Source: Pisolithus tinctorius (taxonomy: Eukaryota > Basidiomycota > Agaricomycetes > Boletales > Pisolithaceae). From it: 64,000 bases of DNA. The DNA is taken from assembly GCA_024663395.1 (NCBI GenBank), contig JANFAH010000021.1, forward strand, positions 744,001-808,000, in the 5' to 3' direction. The position numbers and the translations under genes are program-made. The notes beneath the pieces are model-generated. The model did no database searches. It was not told the DNA's origin and worked only from the letters and a program-made list of their open reading frames with translations. Shown here piece after piece: positions 11,024-22,859 of the stretch. The stretch's first letter is position 1, and every line of letters begins with the position of its first letter.

Positions 11024-12546
11024 TCAGAGTGCCAGCTGACCTCGGAGGTCTGTAATCGTGGCTACCAGTTTGCGGAGCTCAGAGGATGGAGGAACCACAA
11101 TGACTTCCAGCAAGGGAAGCTGTATCCCTACTTCCCACCCTAGCGTCTGTGCTTCTAGCGCGTCCCTCGCGTCGAAGTACAGGTGATATAGATTGATGCG
11201 ACTGGTGACCTGCCAAGGTTAAGGCAGGTGACCTTCCTCAGGCGCTCAAGAAGGTACGGCCACGTCCCTACTGCCACCATAGTGTGGATGTCCGTAGAAA
11301 ACGCAATCATGAGCTCCTCCACAGCCCAGACAGATGGCATGTTAGCAAGACTGACAAAGATCTGAGGTAAGGAGAGGTAATTGACACGACGAAGTACCCC
11401 ATTGATGTTTATCCGGCAGAAATCACCGTTTGCGGTACCTTTCAGCACGATCAATAGATTATCTCTTCAGCAAGCAGTTGTGAGGGAGGCGTATGGCCCA
11501 TTGGGGGCCGCCTTCCCAACTGCAGTCATGAATGCAGAAATTTCGACGAACGAAGTGGTGGTATTGCAATCTATATCAAGGCGGACAATTGTCGGTGCCT
11601 CAATTCTTCCCAGGAAGTCGGCACAGAGTTGCATGCTTGACCGCAGATGCAAGGTCTGCAACTGCGGGAGGATGACAGTTGAGTGGTCCCATTGTGAGGT
11701 TGGGTCAGGTTTCGTGGCATTGCGTAACTTGAGCTCCTTGAGCGAAGTGAGTGGCACAAGTGCAGTGAGTAGTGCAAAAGTCGATGGCTTCGATGCTGGG
11801 TCACTTTTTTCAGGGTAATCGATGTGCAGGGTTGATAGACCATAGGAACGTGCGAGGCCAGAACTCATCGCATCCCAATGAAAGTGGCAGCCTTGGAGCA
11901 CCAGGTACTCTAGGCATGGCGTGGCCAGGGTCAACAATTTGACTGGGAGGGCTTTGTTGCACTCGGGCAGGTTGCCCCAGTTTTGGCTGCTAAGGGACAA
12001 GACCCGAAGGTGGGGTGCTTCATTGCGGTCGAAGGATACCAAGTCAAAAAATTTGCAGATATATGGATATGGAGCTGCGAGATTGAAGGCTCTAAACCTC
12101 CAGAAATGATCAGCCGCAGTCATCACATTCGAGATCACCAGTGCCCTAGAATCTGCTGGAAGGTCAACTGGATTGATGGAGATGTCAAGAGGTGTGTTCA
12201 GCGTGCGCCTGAGCATTTCAGATGTCCATCGTGGTTTACCAGAGAACACTAGCACCCTTTCCCAGAGCATTGGTGCCTGCAAGGCAACCTTCTGCCATTG
12301 CTGACAGACCTGGCTGATGGCCCTGAGCCCGGCATCACCCCTCAATTTGACGACCTCGGTGAAAATCATCACCAAGACCTTTTGAGTTATGTGGATGGCC
12401 GGTATTCACTCGTTCCGCTTTTGGGCAACTAGTTGGGCACTCGAAATCAGCTTTCTCAAGGATGCGTCGAGTTCGGCCAATGTCGCGGTCTCTAGTTTGT
12501 CGACTACTTGGTCCGGGAAGGTGACGAGGGGGATACCAGTTTCCAT
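11024..12546 (-). pseudogene. F-box protein paralogue, inactivated by two stops and a frameshift
   Basis: Read from an ATG at 12546, the frame begins with a helical N-terminal segment (TLAELDASLRKLISSAQLVA) typical of mushroom F-box proteins. It meets an in-frame TGA at 12406-12408 and continues with VLVMIFTEVVKLRGD and CQQWQKVALQAPMLW, the F-box core. A second in-frame TGA at 11467-11469 interrupts the leucine-rich part; the same frame resumes with a segment matching the C-terminal half of the intact gene at 562-2181 (LPQIFVSLANMPSVWAVEEL versus IYITLADMPSLHDIEQLEIS). A frameshift near 11205-11225 is then needed to reach the last 60 or so residues, ending with the stop at 11024-11026. Total length would be close to the intact paralogue. 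Three independent lesions make it a pseudogene. Confidence 0.8.
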
Positions 12547-13162
12547 GATATGCTCTGAGATCTATGTGAGTATGGTCACTGAATCTCTGAGTTCCACACC
12601 CACTTTCGTTTTCGTAGACTGCAATGATAGTTCAGGAGGGGGGCGGGGGGCGGCGAATATATGGAGAGATACTACCAGTGGCTCAGCTGAAAGAAGAAAG
12701 GGACCGTACAGATTAAAAGAAGAAAGGCACCACGCGGCTGAGTCCCACCAATGATGCATCCCGTGGGTTAACGGAGAAGTCAAACCCCGGTATACTATGT
12801 GTGAAGATGTCAAGTATATTGGAGAGTTAGTGCGAAAAGTGATTATCATAGGCCGGTTAGCAGGGATCATCAGCCATGACTAGGTGGTTTCAGACGGAGC
12901 CACTGCGGCGCACATGATGCCTAGCATCTACTGACGCGTTTTCCAAGGTGTACTCGTGAGGAAGAAGTATCACGCCAGCTGATTTATCAGTTCCCTCAAC
13001 AGTTCTGAGTCGCAGAAGATGATTTCATGACTAGCAAATGTACTGTAATTCCGCACAACACATAATGACTGTAATACCACTGAGTCACGAATCCAAAGTC
13101 GGTCACGTGATGACTTCTCTGAGTGCGACTTACATAATCCCCTGCTTGCGTGTGCTGCATCG
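12547..13162. other. Intergenic DNA, nothing recognised
   Basis: The sequence lies upstream of the dead F-box copy and before repeat R1 copy B. It contains a G-rich run near 12635-12650 but no supported gene or structural element. Confidence 0.5.
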
Positions 13163-15720
13163 TAGCTTCTTCTCAATGCTCTCAGACTCACCTGGTCCCA
13201 TGTGGTGTGCGTGTGTGGATACCCACCGTTGTGGGCCCTGCTCGTGCTCTCACAAGCCTCTGAATATTGTGGTGCGCATGTGTGGATACCCGCCATTGTG
13301 GGTCCTGCTCGTGCATTCACAGGCCTCTGAATATACCCTGCGACGCGCAAACGGACATTTGGTGGTGACAACGATATTGAATAGGTAACTTTCCGTCTGC
13401 TGCTTTGTTGATTTTTTCCCCCGAACTGTCTGATATCTCATTGCCTCGTGTCAAGTTCGGGCCTACTCCGACCAACTCCGACGCTATATAGGGTCTAGAG
13501 AGTGGTTCGGAAGCAAGTCCGACAGGGGAGAACGAAACTCCGACTAGCGGGGTGTTGGCAGGAACGAAGTCCGCCGAGACAGAGGCGGAGCGGAGTGAGG
13601 GCATCGAGTTTAGCTCGTGCGCTACCCCCTTGCACGATCTCAGCCCTCGTATTTCAGAGGGAGAGTACAGACGGAGGGTCGGAGATAACTCCGACAGACA
13701 GAAGTCGGAATCAGAGGGAGTAGGAACTAAGTTGATATTCGTACTGAAGAACAGCGGAGTACAGCACATACTTTTATACTGCTACGGAGGTACAGTAATT
13801 GGAATCGGAACTGACATACGGAGACTCATAAGTTTTCAAGTAAAATTTCCTGGACGACGAATGAAGGGTAGACGGAGGACATATGAACGGGTAACACAGA
13901 ACATCCAGAAAAGGAAGCAGTCCAGGCGCTGGACCATGCGGTGAGCGCGCTGCGGAGTACCTGACTGCGAAGGTAGTCACATGACCCCTCAGAGGACGGG
14001 CCGCTCGGTCCGGTAGGAGAGCGACACAAGTCCGACAGCAGTCGGAGCGGAGATGGTTCGCAACTGACAGAAGTTGGGCGGAGTTGGTGCAGAGTGAGTG
14101 AATGACCAGCGGAGTGGAGCACGGAGTGAGTAAGGGCTTAGTGTGAACGCACGGTTATGACACCTCATCAGTTGCAGGTGCATCCGGGATGTGCACGTTC
14201 CACAACTACCTCATTATCATTACACTCGTACTTCCCCACCTGCCACAGCTGCCCTCGGCGAGTCGAGTCCACCCATGCTAAATTACCATGTCGTACCCAT
14301 CAACGTCAGCCAGCCAACTGTTGTCTTGGTGGGTCCCTTTTTGGTATGACACAGCTAACGCTTATCCAAGTCTTGTGCCACCATTTCGCTCGCATCTCCT
14401 CAGATGTTCTGAACCCATCCACCAAGTTCGTCAACATCGTCAGGGGTCCTTCCTCTCCTGTTTCTATCGATGTATCGCAGCATCCCCCTCTCATCCCCCT
14501 CTCGTCCCCATGGATGTCGTTCGCCCTCATCATCAGGACTTCTCCGGTCCTTCCAGGGACACTGTTGGTTGTGTCCCTGCCGGTCGCTAACCTCTCTTAC
14601 TGTGCCACCCCGTCCCTCAGCAGCAGCTCCCGACAGAAGAATCTTCTGCCGACCACGATCTGACACAGCACTTGGAGTACTTCATCCGATCACTATGCGT
14701 CCCTCGGGGACCCACCTCGCCTGTTCTTCATCCTACTCGCCCATGCTCTCCTAACCCCCCTCCAGGTCATTGGCCAGTTGGACCAGCTCAGCCGAGTGTT
14801 CCGGCTTCCCAGCGCATGCCGCCTTTGTATCTGTGCGAGCCAGAGCGTCCAGCAGATCGCGATAGGCCTGGGATTGCCGTGGTCCTCCCCCAGAGTACCA
14901 TCGTGACTGGGAAGATCGCGATCATCGCAAACGTTCCGAATATCCGGGTCACCCCTCACAGCAGCCCTACTATGCTTCCTGCTCTCCAGGCCCTCACTAT
15001 GCTCTGAGCCCCGTGGAGATGTCACCTCGCTCTGTGCACCGAAGCCTCCCAGTGGCCTGTCTCATCCATTCTTGGGTCTTCCTGGTCCCCCTGAAAGTGG
15101 GCACTGTCGCTACAATCCTGCTAGATTCGATACCCGCGAACGTCCGTTGGAGCAAGATGTCAAGTAGAGAAGGCACTCAAGCTCGGTTGCCAACTTGCTG
15201 GAGGTAGTACCTCGCATTTCACTTCATACAAACATTCGTATGTCTATTTCTCTGGAGCCATCATCAGTTGACTCTAAGAGCAGGAGGCAGCAGCCGCAGC
15301 CACAGCCAACGAAGGACAAGGATTTGGACTCACAAAGTGTCAGTGGGTCGATCCCTAGTGACGTCCCGAAGGGGAAGAAGTGTCAATGTCGGACCAAGGA
15401 CGATGTGGTCCGTTCGGAGTCGAACGGGTTGCTTGCTAATCTGCCTGTGTCATTCAAGGTCTCCTCGTTCTCGGCGAAGGATGGGCTGGACATGGCAAGC
15501 TCGAGGGAGTTCTGGAAATCACTCGCTACAGCCATCTTCAACCAGTGCCACTCTGCGTCTGCCATCCCGAGCGGTGTGTAGCTGACATGTTGGTTAATCT
15601 GTCCCAAACTTGACCTGCTGAACAATTGGCTTCCACGCGTGATAATTACAATGCCATCATCCACTTGCCGATGTTGTCTAATGCCTGCCACCATGCTGCC
15701 AATTCACCACATCCCAGCCA
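13163..15720. repeat. Dispersed repeat R1, copy B, interrupted by solo LTR A1
   Basis: Segments 13163-13448 and 14163-14475 are collinear with copy A at 6203-6790, and 15600-15720 matches 6820-6905. The break at 13449-14162 is an LTR insertion. The 14476-15599 stretch has no counterpart in copy A, so copy A is deleted or copy B has gained about 1.1 kb. That stretch is Pro/Ser/Arg-rich in several frames (for example a 128-codon frame at 15195-15581 +). No known domain was recognised in it. Confidence 0.7.
13449..14162. mobile_element. Solo LTR, family A, copy 1 (CpG-rich, young-looking)
   Basis: The ends are TGTCAAG...ATGACA. It is flanked by CCTCG (13444-13448) and CCTCA (14163-14167), a 5-bp target duplication differing at one base. 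Removing the element and one duplicate gives a stretch that aligns base for base in length with R1 copy A at 6493-6520, a true empty site. Homologous copies lie at 30772-31504 and 59287-60021. This copy is 714 bp and keeps many CpGs; the others have almost none. No coding sequence is present, so it is most likely a solo LTR left by LTR-LTR recombination of a gypsy element. Orientation is arbitrary. Confidence 0.9.
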
Positions 15721-15929
15721 TCCCATCAATCTCCACAACCACATTTGGCATCTCGACCACCTCGACCATTCCGTTCACACTGTCTGCTGTCAGGATGCCC
15801 TCCATCACTTGCTGCTCACTTTCGAGTGGCTACCCGCCATGGATCCTGGCAGCCCCTGCGGCCTGTCTCGGATCTCATGTGAATTACTAAGGATGCCATG
15901 TCAAGTGATGGAACCAAGGGCATAGAAAT

Positions 15930-16045
15930 TGGTAGTGTTTAGTAGTACCTTGAAGTTTAGTTCACCTCGTTGTGCTACCTGGCAGTGAACTTGGTACCAC
16001 TGATACCCCTGAGGCTGGTACTACCTTGTAGTGAACTTTGCGAAG
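15930..16045. repeat. GGTACTACC-type simple repeat, left block
   Basis: The block contains diverged versions of a 20-base motif around 'agtgaacttggtaccactg' and 'ggtactacctt'. The same motif is amplified at 17770-18050. The two blocks bracket the duplicated unit at 16.5-17.5 kb. Confidence 0.5.
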
Positions 16046-16480
16046 AAGGGTTGAAGGAACCCAGAAGAAAACTATAGAGTATGTACACATTCTGTAATTA
16101 TGTGGGCATGTTGTATACAAAATTCCAACACTTCCCCTTGAACTTGCCTGTGAAGTCAAAGTAGGAAAGCAGCAAGTATCAGAAGAATGTGTCTCCAAGC
16201 AGTTTTGAACAAACGAGTGCAAGGGCTTCTATGTTGTTGATTGCTGGTCATGTGACGAGTAGGTCTCGCGATGCGTCTCGAGTCATATGCCTGGACCAGT
16301 CTCCATACGGTATCCAAGGCTTCGTCGGCACTCCAAACAGTTCCTCACAAGTTCTGACGGGCTGCCTCTAGCAAGTGTCAACAACTGTTTTGAGGGGTTT
16401 CGGATGCATCATGGTGGTCCGTAGTAGCCACATGATAATGTTTGGTACGTGCTCACGCGTTCGGCTTGTGCTATGGTCTT

Positions 16481-17532
16481 CTAGGCGTTCCATGAGTGGT
16501 ATGAGTGGCGCAGGTACGTATTTTGTTTGTTTTGAGTCTTTATCGTCATACTGACTTCTGCTTGTAGCCAGCATTGCTTCTTCCACTCTGTGCATGTCAG
16601 TAATGCCAATGCTACTAGTGCGTCACTGCTGCCAATGTTTCCTCTGTTATCGGCCTCTCCTGACCACGTTTCCACATTTGGTAAGTCTTCTCGTATCTCA
16701 AACATTCTAATGCTGATGTCCCTTGTCTCTAGTTTCTTCATGCTTGCCCTGACATCTCCACCAACCTCCCAGTAACTCATAATGCTTCTACGCACTCCTG
16801 GCCTTCCAATCTCGACTAGGTGAGTTATCAGGTATGCATTGATCTTCACAGGATTCTTGCAATAGCAGCGGCACGCAGCCTCTCGTGGTGCACTGGGCTT
16901 CTTCATCCTGTCATTAGTGTCTCCGTAGGCATGCTGAGCCCCAGTTGTAGATAGTGACACGTTCTTGACTCCGTACGAGTCAGTGTCACTGCTGCTCGCT
17001 GCATTGTGACTGCTCTCGCCGTCCTGCTCACTTCTGGCCTTCGTTGACCGCATTTCCATGTTCGGCGGGTCTTCCCTATTCTCGACTGTCCCGACTCTCA
17101 CTGTCTCCAGCTTCTTTGCAGCTGCCTCGCAACGACCTTTCTCACCTCTGGACCCATCCTTGCCCTTGGGCATGACAGGCAGGTTATCCAGTGTTTACTG
17201 ATCTTCACAGGTCTCCCGTAGTATCGCCGCTGTGCGATCTTGCTCAGGTTTTGGTCGTTCATGCTTTTGTGACTCCCAGAGTCTTTCCGGGCTGCCAATA
17301 AGGTCTTGTTTGCTTGTAGTGTTGCAGATGGGTCGTTCGATAAGCAGGATACGACATCCGATGTGACTGCTTGACAGGTCAGGTATGCTCCGGGTTGCTT
17401 TATTGTGCTGTTGGATGAGTCGATTATCGTCTGAAGTTGACTTTCCTGGGATGTTCTCAACAGTACGGGATTCTGGTGGGCTGTTATGACATTGCACAGG
17501 CTCAATGGCCTTATGGCAACCTCCAGGTGCAT
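16481..17532 (-). repeat. Tandemly duplicated roughly 375-base unit with open bottom-strand frames
   Basis: Two stretches of bottom-strand frame repeat the same plan. One carries RRYYGRPVKISKHWITCL followed by AAAKKLETVRVGTVENREDP. The other carries CRCYCKNPVKINAYLITHL followed by MKKLETRDISIRMFEIREDL. At DNA level 16.58-16.89 kb aligns with 16.96-17.26 kb. The longest single frame is 230 codons (16481-17173); the upstream part is in another frame (17098-17532), so introns or a frameshift would be needed. The protein is not recognised. It may be a fast-evolving repeat protein or a decayed one; the duplication itself is clear. Confidence 0.5.
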
Positions 17533-17769
17533 CTCGTGTTAATTGGACCTATGTAGCAATGCACCGATGACCTTTTTAGTGTTTGACCCTCAACCCATCT
17601 GTGTGACCATTTAAGCCATTAGTGTAGCTGCCCATACCACTACCACAACCCCCCTCAAGCGGTACTTGTCCCAGTTCAGTTCACTGCTCCGACATCCTTT
17701 GCTGGAGCATCCTTGTCCATGGTTTTTAGCCTTGCAGGCCCACTAGAGTTGTTTACATGTTGATGTGCT

Positions 17770-18050
17770 AGTAGTACAGTGCTACCTCAATACAACTTGT
17801 AGCACTATCTGGTAGTGAACTTAGAGCCACTGGTACTACCTCAGTACTACTGGTACTACCTCGGTACTACTGGTACTACCTCGGTACTACTGGTACTACC
17901 TCGGTACTACTGGTACTACCTTGGTAGGACTGGTAGTGAATGTGGTACCACTGGGTACTATGAACTCAGTACTGCTGATACTACCTTGGGGACTGGTACT
18001 GTGAACTTGGTACCATGCCAGTGCTACCATGGCAAGAACCATGCTGGGAC
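17770..18050. repeat. GGTACTACTGGTACTACCTC tandem array, right block
   Basis: A 20-base unit is repeated about five times, nearly perfectly, between about 17835 and 17935. It is followed by diverged versions containing 'agtgaacttggtacc' to about 18020. It is a minisatellite related to the block at 15930-16045. Confidence 0.8.
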
Positions 18051-18429
18051 CACCAGCCAATGTCAGATTCCTCCATTGGGTGATTTGCTACTAATCTGAC
18101 AATTGCCCTGTTACCCATTTGCCCATTCTACTTTTCAATGAATGGTTAATTGGCAAATAAGTCCATTGGATGATTTGGCAAATCACCCTATTGAATCATG
18201 TTTTGGCAGCCTGAACATATAAAATGTTTCAAAGGATGTTCACAATTTGAAACAGGAAACCATAACATAATGTATGTTCATAGTTTCTGTCATACTATGT
18301 TCTGTTTTTGGACATTGTGAAAAAAACATAATAAATGTTTATGACAAATGTTCATAGTAGGAACATAGTTAGACAATAGTATCTGTTTGACCAATGTTTG
18401 ACCCATGTTTGACCATCAAACATTGGTTT
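18051..18429. other. AT-rich low-complexity stretch
   Basis: The sequence is rich in variants of 'ttcatagt', 'aacata' and 'tgtttgacc'. No gene is seen. It could be a matrix-like or decayed repeat tract. Confidence 0.5.
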
Positions 18430-19029
18430 TTGCCCCCAGAGTACATGAGTTTCAGTGATGTTGTTAAACTCGGAACATATGTGCGCCAGAAGGCAAGCAC
18501 AGTGTTGTGGTCCAAGATGCAGATCTATAAGTTGTTTGTCTCATCGAAAAGACCCGCTCAATGATTTGAAGTGGCGGAATCGGCTTCTCCCCTGCCAATC
18601 CAATGGACAATAAGGAGGTGGTGGGAGGGTACACCATGGCTTCCCCTTTAAAAACGAAGCACTCAATTCACGGGAAGTGCAGAGCGTCACAGAAACGAGT
18701 ATACCATTCATTTACGATATTCTGCCATCACAATCTGCATCCCTACCCCATAACACGGACGCCCAAATTCACCACAATGGTGTCAACCTGTGGGTCACCA
18801 CTCACCCTTCTTCATCCTAGGTGCTAGCTCATGCAACGATGCAGGCGATCATACCCACTTGTGGGTGCTCTGGCCCAACCCGCCTGCGGGCGCAATCCCT
18901 GCCAACATTGCGAAAGCTTGCGTCGAGAGCGGTCGACGCACGTATGAGGCTCCTGACACCAGTATTATTGGTGATTGCGGAGAACAGCTGAGAAGGAATA
19001 ATGGCTTTCCATCGAATTCTCCACTTCCT
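18430..19029 (+). pseudogene. Unknown small gene family, copy 1 (diverged)
   Basis: This copy aligns with 22363-22860 (for example the 'gatctataag-tgttt' and 'tggcttcccctttaaaa-cgaagcact' stretches) and, around the second exon, with 26750-27000. The readable C-terminal part is in frame at 18790-19029 and contains DAGDHTHLWVLWPNPPAG, the counterpart of DTGVHTHLVVLCDTP in copy 3. The upstream part has stops and no coherent frame, so I call it a decayed copy. Function is unknown. Confidence 0.5.
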
Positions 19030-20618
19030 TAGTGGAGACTATCCATAGGAGGCGAGCAGACCAAACCTTCTGCGACATCGACCACCTTTGTCTGCTCTAA
19101 TCGCTTGTGCAACATGTCTTACTGTAAACCACGAGTAAGAACGCAATCATGTGTGTCCTTTCTTCGTACAACTTGCCCCACGAATGTTTCAGAACATCTT
19201 ATGAACAAATGCACACTCACATAATTCAGGTATGGCGTATGATCTTGCGTGTTTCAGTTGAGATGAAGTAGTGGTGCCGCCTGCGGTAATAACCACGTGC
19301 TTCGAGGTGTGGTCGCCGAACCTCTCCCGATTTTCAAGTCCAGCAAATCTGTATACCTGAAAAGATCAACCTGCAGCTGAGTGTATTATGCCGGGCTCAC
19401 TGCCGAAATGGTTGCCAAATCCTGTCTCCGATTCAAATTCTGCATTGTCTGAACCTCGTGTCTACTTCCCTAGGTGTCGCCCCAGACCAACCCGTAGTGC
19501 TTGAATTGCACACTGGGCCGGCAAGGCTAGTTTGATGTTCCTGCAAACCCATACCATGCTCTGACACGGACTCCTTGTATTTGTTTTCTCTGCCTAGTCT
19601 CTGCCCACCAGGTTTCCTCTAAATTACTTGCGCACGTGTAAGAATGTTGTCATGGTCGGAAGGCCCACGGACAGCATCACCACCTCCCGCGAACTCGATG
19701 CCATCAAAAAGGGTCGGTTAGGGTCGATTAGTTCACGCTGCCATGCAATGACGTTCCAGAACCATCCATTCAAGATATAGTGCTCGCACAGCTACTCTCC
19801 TTGTGCCCATATTACGTCTACTGCCGTAGCATGGTGGCGCGATTTGACTTTTGAGCCTGGCTGACCGACCATCCCTTCTAACTTCGCTTGCCAGCCAGTC
19901 GTATGAACGTAGCGGTGGTGTTTAGAGGCTGTGCAGGACCGCGGACTGGACACTTTAGTATTGTGCTTCCAGCACATGTCAAGCTTCACTTCACGATCAA
20001 GCCTGGTTCGGGTGATGCAAACTAGTGGAACCCAGAAAATCCGTGGGGAGCGCTTCTCTTTACGGAATTACTTTGCTTATAATCCAATCAACTGATACCG
20101 GAGCTCGCTATAGATTTTGTGGTATCAGACTCATCTAGGTCTTTGTGAATATCGACTTCTATGCATCTCGGTCCACTTTCACCGAACCACTGGTTGCCGC
20201 AAGTCTACTTATCTGCTGTTCATTTGTTTTGATGTGACTCTTGACATCCTCTCTTGACGGTGGCCAGAGGAGAAGAGATTCGACTCATATGATTTATCAG
20301 AAGCCAGCGGATGAACGTGAAAATAGTACTCATGTTCAGAAGCTGGCGGTAGAAGCGTGCTGTATTCACAAGAACCCGCCAATTCCGGACAGTCAACGGC
20401 GGCCAATGCATGTGTGGGCACAGTGCGGTGTCCTCAAGGGCATACCGCATGGGGTTAGTAGGACATGAAAGAAGTATAACAAACGTTCATCTCATGGTGT
20501 ACTCATGGTAGTTACTGCATCGCTATCGCGCCACAAAGGAGGGAAAAATTGTTTTCTGACCGTCTGTTGAAAACCGAATTGCTTCCGGGAGCTGGAGCGC
20601 ATTATGTGATACTTATCC
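19030..20618. other. Intergenic DNA, nothing recognised
   Basis: CpG content is normal. Only short unremarkable frames are present. Confidence 0.5.
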
Positions 20619-20936
20619 TCACACAGTACTCGTTTCTCGCCGTTTCATCAGATGGATGTCTGAGTACCATTCATTTGAGATAGGTATTTCTCGGTGGAAG
20701 TACTCCAGATTGCACTGCAAAGTGGTGAAGCATTCGAGTTCTCCGCCAGGGATGATAGTCATTTGTGATTTATTCCCTTCTTTGTCAAGGTACTGCCAGA
20801 GCTGGCGACGAGTGTGTCCCGGATTAATTGTGGGTCTCCAGTGCAACGAACGTCGAACGACCCCCATGACGGGCAGTGAACAGCGTCTGCTTGCTGTTCT
20901 CTGTACTTTCCGAAGAACATGTGTAGGTAGGCACAA
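20619..20936 (-). CDS. Possible short gene or exon, unidentified, 105 codons
   Basis: The bottom-strand frame is open for 105 codons. Its second half has a protein-like composition (WQYLDKEG..., TIIPGGELECFTTLQ, ISNEWYSDIHLM) rather than the Arg/Ser-rich look of chance frames. No family is recognised, no start context or partner exon was established, and the complementary strand also has an open frame (20656-21081). Treat as tentative. Confidence 0.25.
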   Translation of the reverse strand: MCLPTHVLRKVQRTASRRCSLPVMGVVRRSLHWRPTINPGHTRRQLWQYLDKEGNKSQMTIIPGGELECFTTLQCNLEYFHREIPISNEWYSDIHLMKRRETSTV

Positions 20937-22136
20937 TCACGAGGCGTCGAAGTTTAAACTTCCCAATAAAACGGTCCTGGTGTGCGTACGTGATTGTGAT
21001 CCTTATGCAGCGGGGCCTCAATCAGATCAAGGGGAATTGCCAGTAACGCTGAACTTGCTGCCAACCTTCACGTTCCCCTGAGCTACCTGCATCAACGACA
21101 GATGGCAGGAAGGGAACCATCTCATTTCCAAGTCATTCCTCTGCTTTCATTCAGTTGAAAAGCCATCACCAGGTGCTCGACAGAGCACTGCACGATTCCC
21201 CGATAGCCGGTTCGTTCAGTGTTCTTGTTTTCATCGCACAGTCTGCATATTCGAAGTTGGCGGTTATATATGCCACTGGAAGTGTGGTTAACCCGATTGA
21301 AAAGCTGCTTCCGAGTCGATGGTACAGGGGGTTCAGCAGTTGGCGCTCCACTGTGATAAATGGTCTTTCAGGCAGCGGACATGGTCTCGCCGATTCCTCT
21401 GTCAGTATTGTACCGTCGTCAGATCGAACATGTGGGAGAATATTTGTAAGCACAATCTTAGCTTGGGTGAGTTTTCGTCCCGGTTGAAGGAAATCTTTTT
21501 TCACATATCCTTGGAGCTCGCACTCATCCATAAAGGGACCATCTGTTCTGCTTCCGTTGGCAGTGCCAAGTGAATGAAAGTCAAGTCTAAGCAAGAATTG
21601 ATGCCTAATCTCGGTACGCGTCGACGGTGCGACTTGAGCTCTATCGCAATGCAGCTCGGTAGAGTACAGGTTTACCCTTTGTCTCTCTCCACCCTTCTGA
21701 CTCGTGGAGTGTCCCGTACACCAGGCCTTTACTCTGGTCAGCACACTGCTCACAGTCGTTATCGCATATTGTGTGCAGGCCTGATTCACGCAGGTGGAGA
21801 ATTCCAGCGACTTTGTAAACTCCAAGGTGGCAGAGATAATAAACGAGAGTGTTCAACTGGGGCCAAGCCAGAGATGGGATTTCGCGAAGCGCCTGTGCTC
21901 CCTTCAGTGAACCCTGTGAGTATCTGGGAAATGGAAAGTCGTCGGTCAGATTCATTGTCCCACGATGCAGATTTCTGGTCAAGGTCCAAGCCAAGTAGAA
22001 ACATAATAAACCAATAAGTACGGGCTTGTGCCATATGTGCAGGGGGACCACTCACGATCTACACCGCCAGTCCTGAAGTTTTCCGAAAGGTAGTACACAG
22101 CTCGACTCACCGTCCATATGTGGCGCCAGTTTAAGA
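20937..22136. other. Intergenic DNA, overlapping unremarkable frames
   Basis: A 219-codon bottom-strand frame (21166-21825) overlaps top-strand frames of similar quality, and no motif was recognised. No gene is claimed. Confidence 0.4.
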
Positions 22137-22345
22137 TTAATGTTTCATGGGAAAATCAAAACGAAACCGATGATCAAGAGTGGAGAAGCACCGCACCAGT
22201 CTGGTAGTAGTCTGGTAGCAGGTGACTTCATACAGCAATTATTAATGTTTCACGGGAAAATCAAAACGAAACCGATGATCAAGAGTGGAGAAGCACCGCG
22301 CCAGCCTGGTAGTAGTCTGGTAGCAGGTGACATCATACAGCTATT
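22137..22345. repeat. Tandem duplication of a 105-base unit
   Basis: The unit beginning TTAATGTTTCA at 22137 recurs at 22242 with only a few differences (for example caccgcaccagtc versus caccgcgccagcc). It ends just upstream of family copy 2 and looks recent. Confidence 0.9.
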
Positions 22346-22395
22346 CCTCCGTACGTTTCAACAATGCTGTTAAACTCTTACCCTATGTGCGTTAG

Positions 22396-22859
22396 ATGGC
22401 TAGCATTGTGTTTTGGTCCAGGATGCCGATCTATAAGCTGTTTGCCTCAGGGAAGAAACCCGCTCGATGGCTTGAATTGGCGGAACCTTGCTGCTCCTCG
22501 AACAATGCCTCCAATGGACCTTGTGGAATGCCTGGAATTCGTGGCTTCCCCTTTAAAAGCGAAGCACTGGAAGTGCAAAAACGAGCATATATCATCTATT
22601 GCCCTCATGGCCCGGAGACACCGGTGCATTATATTGGTGTCAACACGCAGGTCACTGGTCACTCTTCTTCACCCTACTTGTCGTTAGCTCAAGCGATAAT
22701 GCGGGCGCTCTGGGACCCGACCTACTTGCAGGCACAACCTCTACCACCGCTGCGGGAGCCCCTGTGGAGACAGTCGTCGCATGGATGAGCCCCCAAATGA
22801 GCTCGCGTTATCCGTGTCAGTTGTTGCCACCAGTATTGGCGAAGTTGGGTAACGATTGA
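22396..22859 (+). CDS. Unknown small gene family, copy 2, two exons
   Basis: The first exon contains FKSEALEVQKRAYIIYC followed by GPETPVHYIGVNT, matching DEVPVHFQGVNT in copy 3. Aligning with copy 3 puts a splice donor at 22647 (reads GC rather than GT) and an acceptor before 22694. The second exon then runs in frame DNAGALGPDLLAG... to a stop at 22859. The start is uncertain; the Met at 22396 is used because it precedes the conserved part. The sequence differs from copy 1 after the splice by loss of the HTHLW segment. Function is unknown; the GC donor may mean it is not expressed. Confidence 0.4.

Noticed and set aside
21166..21825. 219-codon bottom-strand frame
   Set aside because: Opposite-strand frames of equal quality overlap it; no motif or neighbour supports it.
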